Source: Saccharopolyspora_D taberi (GTDB lineage: Bacteria; Actinomycetota; Actinomycetes; Mycobacteriales; Pseudonocardiaceae). Taken from it: 64,000 bases of DNA. The stretch is from assembly GCF_039534165.1 (NCBI RefSeq), contig NZ_BAAAUX010000001.1, positions 124,001 through 188,000 of the forward strand, in the 5' to 3' direction. A model generated the notes under the pieces. That model was not told where the DNA came from and made no database searches. It worked only from the letters and a program-made list of their open reading frames with translations. A program made the translations under genes and the position numbers. Within the stretch, counting starts at the first letter, position 1, and each line of letters starts with the position of its first letter. Below are positions 56,009-64,000 of the stretch, piece by piece.

Positions 56009-56484
56009 CGGACTGGTGGGACGCCTCCCTCACCGACTGGCCCAGGTACTACGGGCAGCCGCTCAGGGACGCGCTCAAGGCGCTCCCTGCGGTGGATTTC
56101 GTGGCGATGGTGAAGCAGACCATCCGCACCCCTGGATCGGCCCTTAACCGTGTTGCCGCCGGCGGGTGGGGATGGCACGAGGAGAACACCGCCCGCCTGT
56201 ACGAGGCACTGAACTACTGGCTCGAGCTGGCGTGGATCGACCGCACCACTGATCCCGACGACCCCGAGGTCAAGCGGGAACGGGCCGAGGCGAAGCGTGC
56301 AGGCATCAAACCGCCACCGCATCCGCTGATTCCGCCCGTGGCCTTGCGCCCGTCGGAGATCGCTGACGAGCGGTTCCAGGCGTACCTGGACGAGGTCGGC
56401 CAGTACCAGACGAAGCGCCAGGAACAACAGGGCGGGAAACGCCAGGTCACTTCCGATGAGTTCGATCGGATCATGGGTCTCTGA
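55978..56484 (+). CDS. Tail assembly chaperone T part (expressed as GT fusion)
   Basis: 169 codons in the -1 frame following the slip site, giving a GT fusion of about 279 residues from 55646. The frame has no own ribosome site before 56092, supporting fusion expression. It contains QTIRTPGSALNRVAAGGWGWHEENTARLYEALNYWLELAW. Confidence 0.8.
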   Translation, partial: GILGVLTAVLTDWWDASLTDWPRYYGQPLRDALKALPAVDFVAMVKQTIRTPGSALNRVAAGGWGWHEENTARLYEALNYWLELAWIDRTTDPDDPEVKRERAEAKRAGIKPPPHPLIPPVALRPSEIADERFQAYLDEVGQYQTKRQEQQGGKRQVTSDEFDRIMGL

Positions 56485-56502
56485 CCGCTAGGGGGTGACT
56501 CC

Positions 56503-59500
56503 GTGGCGGGTGGAGCGATCGACATCCTGGTCGAGCCGGATCTGCGGGGTTTCACGAACAAGCTGGGCGCTGGCCTCCAGCAGTCCGGCCGCAGCGTGTC
56601 CGGCATCGCCGCCAACTTGGGGCGCGGGCTGTCGCTCGGGCTCGTGGCGGGCACCGTCGCCGCCGCCGCTGGCCTGGCCCAGGTCATCCGTCTCGGAAAC
56701 GAGTACCAGTCGAACCTGAACCAGCTCCAGGCGGTCACCGGAGCGACCGGGGCCCAGATGGAACGTGTTGGTGCGCTGGCCAACGAACTGGGGTCCGACC
56801 TGTCGTTGCCTGCCACGTCGGCCGCTGACGCGGCTGCGGCGATGGTGGAGCTGTCGAAGTCGGGGCTGTCGGTCGACGAGGCGATGACCGCGGCCCGCGG
56901 CACCCTGCAACTGGCCGCTGCTGCGCAGATCGACGCGGCGACGGCTGCCGAGATTCAGGGCACCGCTGTGAACCAGTTCGGACTGGAGGCTGACCAGGCC
57001 GGGCGGGTCGCGGATGTCCTGGCGAACACGGCCAACGCGGCAGCGGGTTCGATCACCGATGTCGGCTACGCACTCAAGTACGTCGGACCGGTTGCCCGTT
57101 CCCTGCAGATCGACATCGACGACACCGCCACTGCGATCGGCCTGCTGTCCAACCAGGGCATCCTCGGCGAGCAGGCCGGTACCTCGTTGCGGGGCGTGCT
57201 GGCGTCGCTGTCGGCGCCGTCGAAGGAAGCCGCGCAGGCGATCGGTGAGCTTGGCATCATCGCGTTCGACCAGCAAGGTCGGTTCGTTGGTTTGCGGGCA
57301 ATCACCGAGCAGTTGACTGCCGCCAAGGCGAGGATGACGGATCAGGAGTTCCAGTCCGCCGCGGCAACTGCTTTCGGCAACGAGGGTATGACCACCGCCA
57401 ATGCACTGGCCTCCTCCGGTGCTGAGGCGTTCGACCGCATGGCTGTCGCTGTTCGTCGCCAGGGCGGTGCTGCGGATCTCGCTGCGGCCAAGACCCAGGG
57501 GCTCGGCGGGGCGATAGACGGCCTGGTCTCGCAGTTGGAGACGTTCGCTCTCGGCGTGTACGACGTCATTGATGGCCCGCTCGAAGACCTCGTGCGCGGC
57601 AGCGCGCAGGCGGTCGATCGCTACGGGCAGTCCGTCATCGACGGCCTGCGAGGCGCTGCGGACGCGGCTGGCAGGTACGGGCCGCAGATCGCTACCTCTA
57701 TCGGGTCTCTGGACATCTGGCGTGACGCTGCGGAGATCGTCGACAATCTCATGGCCACGCTCGACCCCACCGCCGATGGCCTGGCGGATGTCGCGAGCGA
57801 GATGTTCACGGCCGGGGGAGCGGCGGGCATCCTCGGGGCCTCGATTGAGCTGTCCGGCGATGCGCTCTCTGCTCTGTCTTCGCTGCTGGTACCTTTCGGC
57901 AACCTCGTCGGCGGGCTCGTGCAGGGCTTCGGCGATTTGCCCGCACCGGTGCAGGCCGCGGTGTTGGCGATGCTCGCGTTCCGGCTGGCAAGGCCGCAGC
58001 TCGAAGCGCTCGGTGCGACGGTGCGGGATCGGGTCACCGCACCGTTCCGGGCGATGGGCGAGGAGATCCGACTCCAGCAGGCGCTGCTAACCGGGTCGAC
58101 CCAGATCATGTCGCAGAGCGTCGGCAACGTCGGCCTCGCGATGGCAGCTCTGGAGTCCCGGGTGCCGGCGATCGGTCGTATGGCGGATGCCTACCGGAAC
58201 GTGTCGGAGAGGATCCGGGACACGGTTGGCGCGAACCTTGCTATCGCCGCGGCGTCGGCGACAGCGGGGCACTCGTTCGGTCGTCTCGCCCCTGTGGTGA
58301 CAGGTGCGAGCAATGCGCTCGGGGGCCTTGTCGCTCGGGCTGGTGGCGCTACGGCGGCGCTGGGATCGGGACTGCGGTCCGCGGTCGGGGGGCTTGTCGG
58401 CGCGCTCGGTGGGCCGTGGGGTTTGGCGATCGGCGCCGCAGTGGTCGGCCTCGGGTTTCTCGCGGATTCGCAAGCGAAGGCGCAGCAAGCAGCAGAGCAG
58501 CACAAGCAGCAGGTGCAGAACCTCGCGCAGGCGTTACGTGAGTCCAACGGCGTCATGACCGAGTCCATCCAGGCACAACGTCTCCTGGATGCCCAACAGC
58601 AATCCCTGGCTGGCACGAACGACAACTTGCTTCAGGGATACAAGGCTCTCGGTGTCGATCAGGGCGTGTGGACTCGGGCGCTGATGGGCGAGCAGGGCGC
58701 GATCGGCGAGGTCAACCGAGCCTATGACGCGCTGATCCAGTCGCACAGCATGACCGAGCGCAACCCCTACACGGGTGGAACGTCGCAGCAGAGCCTCGAT
58801 GCGGAGGGCATTGCGGCGCAGAACGCCCGCGACCAGTTCCGGGCGTTCACCGGCCAAGTTGGCGAGGCGGAGGAGGCGAACCGGGCGTTCGCTGCGGCAA
58901 TGGGGACAACGAACCCGACGATCCTCACCGCGACCGAAACGGGACGCTCCTTCGCTGAGGCAATGGGTGTGCTCTCGAAGAACACGTCCGATGCTGATCA
59001 GAAGGTCCGGGCTCTGGATCAGGCGCTTGGCGCACTGGCCGGTGAGGCGCTGACCACGGAGGATGCCCAGGCCAAGCTGCACGAATCGACCGATCAGGTG
59101 CGGCAGGCGATGGAGTCCGCAGGGCAAGCTGCGGGCGGCAACCTCGCCTCGTTGATCGGGCTCGACGGTGCGATCAACACGACGACGGAGACCGGGCGCC
59201 GGTTCCGGGAATCGTTGCTGCAGCAGCGGCAGAGCATGGCGGACATGGCATTGGCGGCACGGGATGCCGCGCTTGCCGCGGGTCAGGATCTTCCTGCTGC
59301 GAACGAGGCTGCGCGGGTTGCGGCCAATAACGCTCGACAGGCGTTCGTGGATCAGGCGATCCAGATGGGCTTGACCCGAGAGCAGGCGGACTTGCTCGCC
59401 ACGCACTACGGCCTGATCCCGGAGAACGTGGTCACGCTCATTTCGCAGCCGGGCATGACCGCGGCGCAGCAGGAAGCTGTCCTGTTGAAGGCGAAGGTCG

Positions 59501-60162
59501 ATGCCGTGCCGGACCACAAGATCACGGTGACGCAGGCGGTGACCGCGGAGGCCGTGAAGCGGCTCAACGAGCTGGGCTACATGGTGAACACCTTCCCCGA
59601 CGGGCGCACCGAGATCGTCGCCGACACTGCGGGTGCTGCTCGGCAGTTGAACGGCTTCATCGATCGGTACAGGAACACCACCGTGTACCTCGATGTCCGG
59701 GCCCGCATGACGTCGCGGTTTCCCGGCTTCGTGGGGCCAGTCAAGGGGCTCGACTACGCCCGCGGCGGGATCGCCACCGCCTACGCGGCCGGTGGGATCC
59801 ACCGGCTGACGCCGATGCGCGCCGGGCTCGCCGACATCGTGCCGCCGAACACCTGGCGCATCGTCGGCGACCGGATCCGGGACGACGAGGCGTACATCCC
59901 GATCAACCGGTCTGCTCGGTCTACTGCGCTGCTAGAGGAGACGGCCCGACGAATGGGCTACCAGCTGTTGCGTCGGTACGCGGACGGCGGGATCGCCGTC
60001 CAGGCTCGGTCCACCGGCGGTCCGTCGGGCGCGGTTCCGCAGGTGTCGACGGTGTCTCCCCGGGCGATCCGCGAGGCGCTGGCGGGCATGCAGTTCGCGT
60101 TGGATAGCGATGGTCTGGTCAGGCTTGTGAACAAGGAGAACGCCCGGCGGCGTGGGAGGTAG
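56503..60162 (+). CDS. Tape measure protein
   Basis: 1219 residues. N-terminal TP901-type module (LRGFTNKLGAGLQQSGR; QLQAVTGATGAQMERVGALANELGSDLSLPATSAADAAAAMVELSKSGLS), hydrophobic middle (AVLAMLAFRLARPQL; GPWGLAIGAAVVGLGFLAD), then helical regions. The longest gene, as expected; its length sets the tail length. Confidence 0.93.
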   Translation: MAGGAIDILVEPDLRGFTNKLGAGLQQSGRSVSGIAANLGRGLSLGLVAGTVAAAAGLAQVIRLGNEYQSNLNQLQAVTGATGAQMERVGALANELGSDLSLPATSAADAAAAMVELSKSGLSVDEAMTAARGTLQLAAAAQIDAATAAEIQGTAVNQFGLEADQAGRVADVLANTANAAAGSITDVGYALKYVGPVARSLQIDIDDTATAIGLLSNQGILGEQAGTSLRGVLASLSAPSKEAAQAIGELGIIAFDQQGRFVGLRAITEQLTAAKARMTDQEFQSAAATAFGNEGMTTANALASSGAEAFDRMAVAVRRQGGAADLAAAKTQGLGGAIDGLVSQLETFALGVYDVIDGPLEDLVRGSAQAVDRYGQSVIDGLRGAADAAGRYGPQIATSIGSLDIWRDAAEIVDNLMATLDPTADGLADVASEMFTAGGAAGILGASIELSGDALSALSSLLVPFGNLVGGLVQGFGDLPAPVQAAVLAMLAFRLARPQLEALGATVRDRVTAPFRAMGEEIRLQQALLTGSTQIMSQSVGNVGLAMAALESRVPAIGRMADAYRNVSERIRDTVGANLAIAAASATAGHSFGRLAPVVTGASNALGGLVARAGGATAALGSGLRSAVGGLVGALGGPWGLAIGAAVVGLGFLADSQAKAQQAAEQHKQQVQNLAQALRESNGVMTESIQAQRLLDAQQQSLAGTNDNLLQGYKALGVDQGVWTRALMGEQGAIGEVNRAYDALIQSHSMTERNPYTGGTSQQSLDAEGIAAQNARDQFRAFTGQVGEAEEANRAFAAAMGTTNPTILTATETGRSFAEAMGVLSKNTSDADQKVRALDQALGALAGEALTTEDAQAKLHESTDQVRQAMESAGQAAGGNLASLIGLDGAINTTTETGRRFRESLLQQRQSMADMALAARDAALAAGQDLPAANEAARVAANNARQAFVDQAIQMGLTREQADLLATHYGLIPENVVTLISQPGMTAAQQEAVLLKAKVDAVPDHKITVTQAVTAEAVKRLNELGYMVNTFPDGRTEIVADTAGAARQLNGFIDRYRNTTVYLDVRARMTSRFPGFVGPVKGLDYARGGIATAYAAGGIHRLTPMRAGLADIVPPNTWRIVGDRIRDDEAYIPINRSARSTALLEETARRMGYQLLRRYADGGIAVQARSTGGPSGAVPQVSTVSPRAIREALAGMQFALDSDGLVRLVNKENARRRGR

Positions 60163-60165
60163 GAC

Positions 60166-61011
60166 ATGGCAGGCACGTTCTACCTCGGCCCACTCGGAGG
60201 CATGGTGCCCCTGCCTGTTCCGCAGGCAGGCGTGCAGCGCCCGGTGGAGCGGATCGGCGGTATCCACGTCAGCCGAAACGGTTCGAAGACCGTCGACTCG
60301 TTCGGGATGAAGCGGTCGTGGTCGCTGGCGTTCGACTGGCGGTTTCAGTCGGAGTTGGAGGCGATCCGGCTCATGCACTACGGGGCGACGGCGGGGGCGC
60401 TGCGCATCATCGACCCGATGGTGTTGAACAGGTTGCCCGCTGAGATTGCCTCTACGGGATCGGTGCGATACGACGGCGTCCTGGTCGCCCACGAGGTGCA
60501 GGGTTCGGCGCAGCTGGTGTCTGAGTGGCCATCCGGGGCGAGCAAGGTTCCGCTGTCGTCGTCGATCGCGTGGACGCCGCCCGATACGGGCGGAGAGCTG
60601 ACGTCGTCCGATCCTGCCTATGCGATCCCGGTGCTCGAAGGCGAAGCGGTCACCGCCTCTGCCTACGTGCGTTCACCGGATGGTCGGTCAGCTCAGGTGG
60701 CGCTGCGGTCCTACAGCGCGACGGGCGCCGTGAACGCCACGACTACGGGCGCCATCACCACGTCGGCATCGTGGCAGCGGCTCACGGTCTCCTATACGCC
60801 GACTGCCACTGACGCGGCAGTAGCGGTGGTGCTGACCAGCGTTGCCAGTACCGGCGTGATTCGGACCGCAGCATGGCAGCTGGAAGTAGGGGAGACCGCT
60901 ACCGACTGGATGTTGGGTGGCGGCTGCCCTGAGGTCGTGATCGACCAGATGCCTGAGGAATCTCCCTACTTCCCGATGACTGATGCGGGGCTGACGCTGC
61001 TGGAGGTGTGA
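60166..61011 (+). CDS. Distal tail protein
   Basis: 281 residues. FYLGPLGGMVPLPVP... N-terminus with a Dit-like beta domain and a C-terminal jelly-roll segment (SAYVRSPDGRSAQVALRSYSATGAVNATTTGAITTSASWQRLTVSYTPTATD), a carbohydrate-binding-type fold. Confidence 0.8.
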   Translation: MAGTFYLGPLGGMVPLPVPQAGVQRPVERIGGIHVSRNGSKTVDSFGMKRSWSLAFDWRFQSELEAIRLMHYGATAGALRIIDPMVLNRLPAEIASTGSVRYDGVLVAHEVQGSAQLVSEWPSGASKVPLSSSIAWTPPDTGGELTSSDPAYAIPVLEGEAVTASAYVRSPDGRSAQVALRSYSATGAVNATTTGAITTSASWQRLTVSYTPTATDAAVAVVLTSVASTGVIRTAAWQLEVGETATDWMLGGGCPEVVIDQMPEESPYFPMTDAGLTLLEV

Positions 61012-63266
61012 GCGTGCAGTACCCGGACGACATCGAGTTGGCCGAAGCGGTCAACTCCCGCAGTAGGCGGTTCTCGGCACGCCTGATGGTCGACTGGAAC
61101 CGCGACGGGCTGCACGACCACCCGTATAGCGACCTCTCGAAGTTGGTGGTCGAGGCAACGACGGACCGCAGCATGGAGGGCGCACTTCCGGAGAACGCCA
61201 CCCTGATCGAGGGATACTCGGCAGCGCAACTCACGGTGAAGCTGGAGGGACGGCGGGTATACGGCGAGCCGAACGCGGCACAACTGTTCGCGCCGTACTC
61301 GACTCGGTCGCCGCTCTACAACATTCCCCGCAAGCCGGTGCCGGTGTACTACGAGATTGTCGTGCACACGACTACCGGGCTACGCCAGGTCCGCCAGTTC
61401 ACCGGCTGGACCCGCGAGATCGTGGCGAGTTCGGCGGACGGCACCGCGACGTTGAGATGTCTGGACTTTGCGGAGCCACTGCGGGCGCCGATCACCCTTC
61501 CGGTGTGGGCGCACGAGCAACGTGCCGACGAGGGACGCCTGATCAACTCACAATGGTTGATCGACCACATCCTCCGGCGCAACGGGTATTTCCAGTCGCC
61601 ACCGATGGTCGCAGAGTGCCGGTACTCCGCGACTCTGCACGGTGCCCAGATCGCCGAGACCGGCCACCCGGATGACGATTCCGGCGGGCCCGTGTACCGC
61701 TGGGTGCAGGGCCGCTACGGGCTCGCGCTCGGAGCCAGCGCGACAGAAGTGCACGGGTCGAGCATGAGCGGATTCGCGAACCTGCCCCACACCAACGGTC
61801 TCACCTACGGGTTCGGCGGGTTTTTCGAAGTCGGCGGCAGCAATCCCGGCGTGTCCGAGGTCCGTGCTTGGTACAACACCCAGGACCGTCTCGGGCTGCG
61901 GATCACCGGTGCTGGCCAGGTGCAGGCGTTTTTCGTCGCCGACACGGGGACGACCACGTGGACCGTGGACGGGCCAATGCTCTCGGGTCCTTCGCGCTTC
62001 GCCTACGTCGGGGTGGAAGCGACGATCACCGCCAGCAACATGCAGATCCGGTTCAACATCGACGGCACGGTTACCACGGCGACGGGAACCCGCTGGGCAC
62101 CCGCGTCCTCGAATAGCCACTTCGCGAATTGCGAGCTGCAGCGTTCAGCGCAGTGCATCCAGCACTGGCAGTCGATGACCCGTACGAACAACTGGTCCTG
62201 GACCCCCGACTTCGAGCCCAATTCCACCCTGTCGAGCGGACTCAATCTGCTGAGCCACCTGCCGGACGTAGTCGACGAATCATCGTGGGACGTGCTTAAG
62301 GAACTCGTGCACGCCGAGTTTGGGACCTTGTTCGCCGACGAGCACAACCACGTCTGGTTCCTCAACCGTGAGGACGCACGGCAGGCGAAGGACACGATCG
62401 ACCGGGAGATCGGCCCGGATCAGCTCCAGGACGTGGCTGTGTCGGACACGTCCGATGCCATCGTGAACTGCATTGCGGTTAGCTCCACGCTCGGCATGTA
62501 CAAGGACCCAGTTCGGGTATGGGAAGCGACGAACAACGACCAGCTAACGTTTCAGCCAGGTAGTACGACGGTCACCATCACGGACGTTGAGAACGCGATG
62601 TCGTACTTCGTCGATATCCCGTACTGGGACGACGCGACGTGGGACCGTGGGGACAATCCGCTGCGCGGGTTCTACCCGGTGCACGCCAGCAACGGCACCG
62701 TCGCGCCCAACGTGACGGTGTCGGTGACCCAGATCAGTCAACGGTCGTTCTCGTACACGGTCAGCAACGGCAACGCCTACGCGATCCGCCTCGCCGACCG
62801 CGCCAACACCGACCCGAACTACCCGGGGACACCGCGGCTGCGGGTCGGCGGCAGGGGCATCGTGTACTGGCCCACGAAAAAGAACCTGGTCACCAACCAG
62901 GCGTCGATTGACATCCACGGCCGTCGACTCTGGGAGATCCCCAACACCCGCTGGGCGCAGTCCTACTCAGGGCAGGCGAACATCGCCGCATCGTTGCTGT
63001 CCGAGCTCGGTGCCCCGCTACCGGTCCTCGACCAGGTCAGCATCGTCGGGGATCCGCGGATCCAACTCACCGACGCAATCCCCATCCGGGATCCCGATGG
63101 ACTCGGCGACTACATCCTCGGGCAGGTCACCGGCATCCGGCAGACCCTCGGCAGCAACGGTCTGTCCGCTGACCTCACGATGCGCCTGCTCACGCCGCCT
63201 GGTCAGGGCGAGTGGGACTCGAGCATCTACGGCGTTTGGGACGACACGTTCGTCTGGGCAACCTAG
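61008..63266 (+). CDS. Tail tip / baseplate protein
   Basis: 752 residues, GTG 61008 (GTG 61014 alternative). RFSARLMVDWNRDGLHDHPYSDLSKLV N-terminus is shared by actinophage minor tail proteins; a concanavalin-like insertion (GFGGFFEVGGSN...) lies about 230-390. Part of the host-contact complex. Confidence 0.8.
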   Translation: MSVQYPDDIELAEAVNSRSRRFSARLMVDWNRDGLHDHPYSDLSKLVVEATTDRSMEGALPENATLIEGYSAAQLTVKLEGRRVYGEPNAAQLFAPYSTRSPLYNIPRKPVPVYYEIVVHTTTGLRQVRQFTGWTREIVASSADGTATLRCLDFAEPLRAPITLPVWAHEQRADEGRLINSQWLIDHILRRNGYFQSPPMVAECRYSATLHGAQIAETGHPDDDSGGPVYRWVQGRYGLALGASATEVHGSSMSGFANLPHTNGLTYGFGGFFEVGGSNPGVSEVRAWYNTQDRLGLRITGAGQVQAFFVADTGTTTWTVDGPMLSGPSRFAYVGVEATITASNMQIRFNIDGTVTTATGTRWAPASSNSHFANCELQRSAQCIQHWQSMTRTNNWSWTPDFEPNSTLSSGLNLLSHLPDVVDESSWDVLKELVHAEFGTLFADEHNHVWFLNREDARQAKDTIDREIGPDQLQDVAVSDTSDAIVNCIAVSSTLGMYKDPVRVWEATNNDQLTFQPGSTTVTITDVENAMSYFVDIPYWDDATWDRGDNPLRGFYPVHASNGTVAPNVTVSVTQISQRSFSYTVSNGNAYAIRLADRANTDPNYPGTPRLRVGGRGIVYWPTKKNLVTNQASIDIHGRRLWEIPNTRWAQSYSGQANIAASLLSELGAPLPVLDQVSIVGDPRIQLTDAIPIRDPDGLGDYILGQVTGIRQTLGSNGLSADLTMRLLTPPGQGEWDSSIYGVWDDTFVWAT

Positions 63267-63275
63267 GAGGTGGCC

Positions 63276-63926
63276 ATGGCCGTGATCACGCACGTCGGTT
63301 TCGAATCAGTAGCGAGCTCGGCTCACCAGAACGGTTTGATCGACCAGGTCAACACCAACACCGACGACATCGCCACACTCGACAACTCCGTCTCGGCACA
63401 CTCCACGTCCATCGCGAGCCTGAACACGCGCATGGGCACCGCCGAGTCGAACATCACCACCCTGCAAGGCCAGGCGCGGGCCGCGGCCTACCGCGGCGAC
63501 TGGACCGACAACAACGGCGGCGCTGGCATCACTATCAACAACGCCAGCGGCGGCGGAGGCGCCGGCGTCAAGGTCACCGACATCGGCGTGGTCATCGGCA
63601 CCCCCGCCGGGTGCTCCATGTCGTCCGGAACGTTCACCCCGACGTATCCGGGCAGGTGGACGTTCGACTTCAGCGTGCAGTTCGCTGCTGGCTCGTCGGC
63701 TATGCGGGCGATCTACCTCGCCATCAGCACCGCGAGCAACACCCCCTCAGGTGCGAAGTACGGCCTGCAGGCAGCCGTTTCGGATGCGATCTCGTCGAGC
63801 ACGACGCTCACGCTCGCAGCATCCCAGTCTGTGTCTATCTACGCGGCGTGCTGGACGACCAGCGGGTCCGTCCAGGTCTGGAAAGCGCAAGGCTGCGGCC
63901 TCCTGGCCACGTGGATCGGCCCCTAA
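63276..63926 (+). CDS. Minor tail protein with coiled coil and C1q-like end, 216 aa
   Basis: ATG 63276 has AGGAGG upstream. A coiled coil (IDQVNTNTDDIATLDNSVSAHSTSIASLNTRMGTAESNITTLQ) precedes a jelly-roll-like C-terminus (FTPTYPGRWTFDFSVQFAAGSSAMRAIYLAIST). It fits a short trimeric tail fibre. Confidence 0.7.
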   Translation: MAVITHVGFESVASSAHQNGLIDQVNTNTDDIATLDNSVSAHSTSIASLNTRMGTAESNITTLQGQARAAAYRGDWTDNNGGAGITINNASGGGGAGVKVTDIGVVIGTPAGCSMSSGTFTPTYPGRWTFDFSVQFAAGSSAMRAIYLAISTASNTPSGAKYGLQAAVSDAISSSTTLTLAASQSVSIYAACWTTSGSVQVWKAQGCGLLATWIGP

Positions 63927-63946
63927 CCCCTAACCGAAGGAGAACA

Positions 63947-64000
63947 GTGACCTCACCGTCCTACCCGCGCTACGTCCAGCCGCCCACCCTGTGGGCGATG
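63947..64000 (+). CDS. Next tail-region gene, 5' end only
   Basis: GTG 63947 with GAAGGAG upstream; 18 codons (VTSPSYPRYVQPPTLWAM) before the window ends. Product unknown; position suggests a minor tail protein. Confidence 0.55.
   Translation, partial: MTSPSYPRYVQPPTLWAM

Noticed and set aside
12000..64000. Integrase, holin or endolysin gene
   Set aside because: No tyrosine or serine recombinase, peptidoglycan hydrolase or holin motif was recognised; these may lie to the right of the window.

Overview
High-GC actinomycete DNA with strong third-codon-position G/C bias, many GTG starts, WhiB, SARP/AfsR and PknB-type families. It is probably a member of the Pseudonocardiales or a relative, but the sequence alone does not name a genus. 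Roughly the first 11.9 kb is host accessory DNA; the rest, about 12 kb to the right edge, is a tailed-phage genome (prophage or phage-plasmid) that carries a conjugative-plasmid-like module in its middle. No integrase, holin or lysin was seen, so at least one end lies outside the window.

Region 1 (1-5.0 kb, minus strand) is a compact operon that I read as a pPIWI-RE-type defence island: a nuclease with two RecB/Cas4-like Cys-cluster modules, a pPIWI-RE 'Y' plus REase-like protein, and a DinG/XPD-type helicase running off the left edge. The PIWI gene itself, if present, would be outside. Region 2 (5.1-11.5 kb) holds a soluble Ser/Thr kinase, a convergent AfsR-like STAND/TPR regulator, and a divergent set: a GT-B-like protein, a 43-residue peptide, a strong hairpin, and a radical SAM enzyme. 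This set looks like an undescribed RiPP locus. A tRNA 3'-half fragment at 11.9 kb is a candidate attachment-site remnant marking the phage boundary.

Region 3 (12.4-30.1 kb, plus strand apart from an XRE repressor and an RHH repressor) is the early phage region. It holds excisionase-like HTH, RecB-like exonuclease plus RecT annealing protein, HNH, an orphan cytosine methyltransferase, a replication initiator with an origin-like iteron array inside its gene, SSB, a resolvase-like nuclease, two WhiB-like proteins and many small translationally coupled unknowns. Two nearly identical promoter/operator elements (13.3 and 20.4 kb) and one divergent pair of 17-bp operators (26.5 kb) suggest the regulatory logic.

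Region 4 (30.1-42.7 kb, mainly minus strand) resembles the transfer block of actinomycete conjugative plasmids and AICEs: an FtsK/TraB-like translocase, membrane Spd-like proteins, a Xis-like protein, a GntR/UTRA (KorSA-like) regulator with a UTRA-only partner, and a HTH replication-like protein. It carries an array of 26 GTGCAC hexamers inside the spdB-like gene, and a second, inverted copy of the iteron/purine-tract/hairpin origin element. Near-identical terminator hairpins sit at both ends of this block.

Region 5 (42.7-64 kb, mainly plus) is the late region in standard siphovirus order: HNH, small and large terminase, portal, MuF-like protein, scaffold, decoration protein, capsid, connectors, tail terminator, major tail protein with an FN3 domain, G/GT frameshifted chaperones, tape measure, distal tail and tip proteins. 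The window ends inside the next gene.
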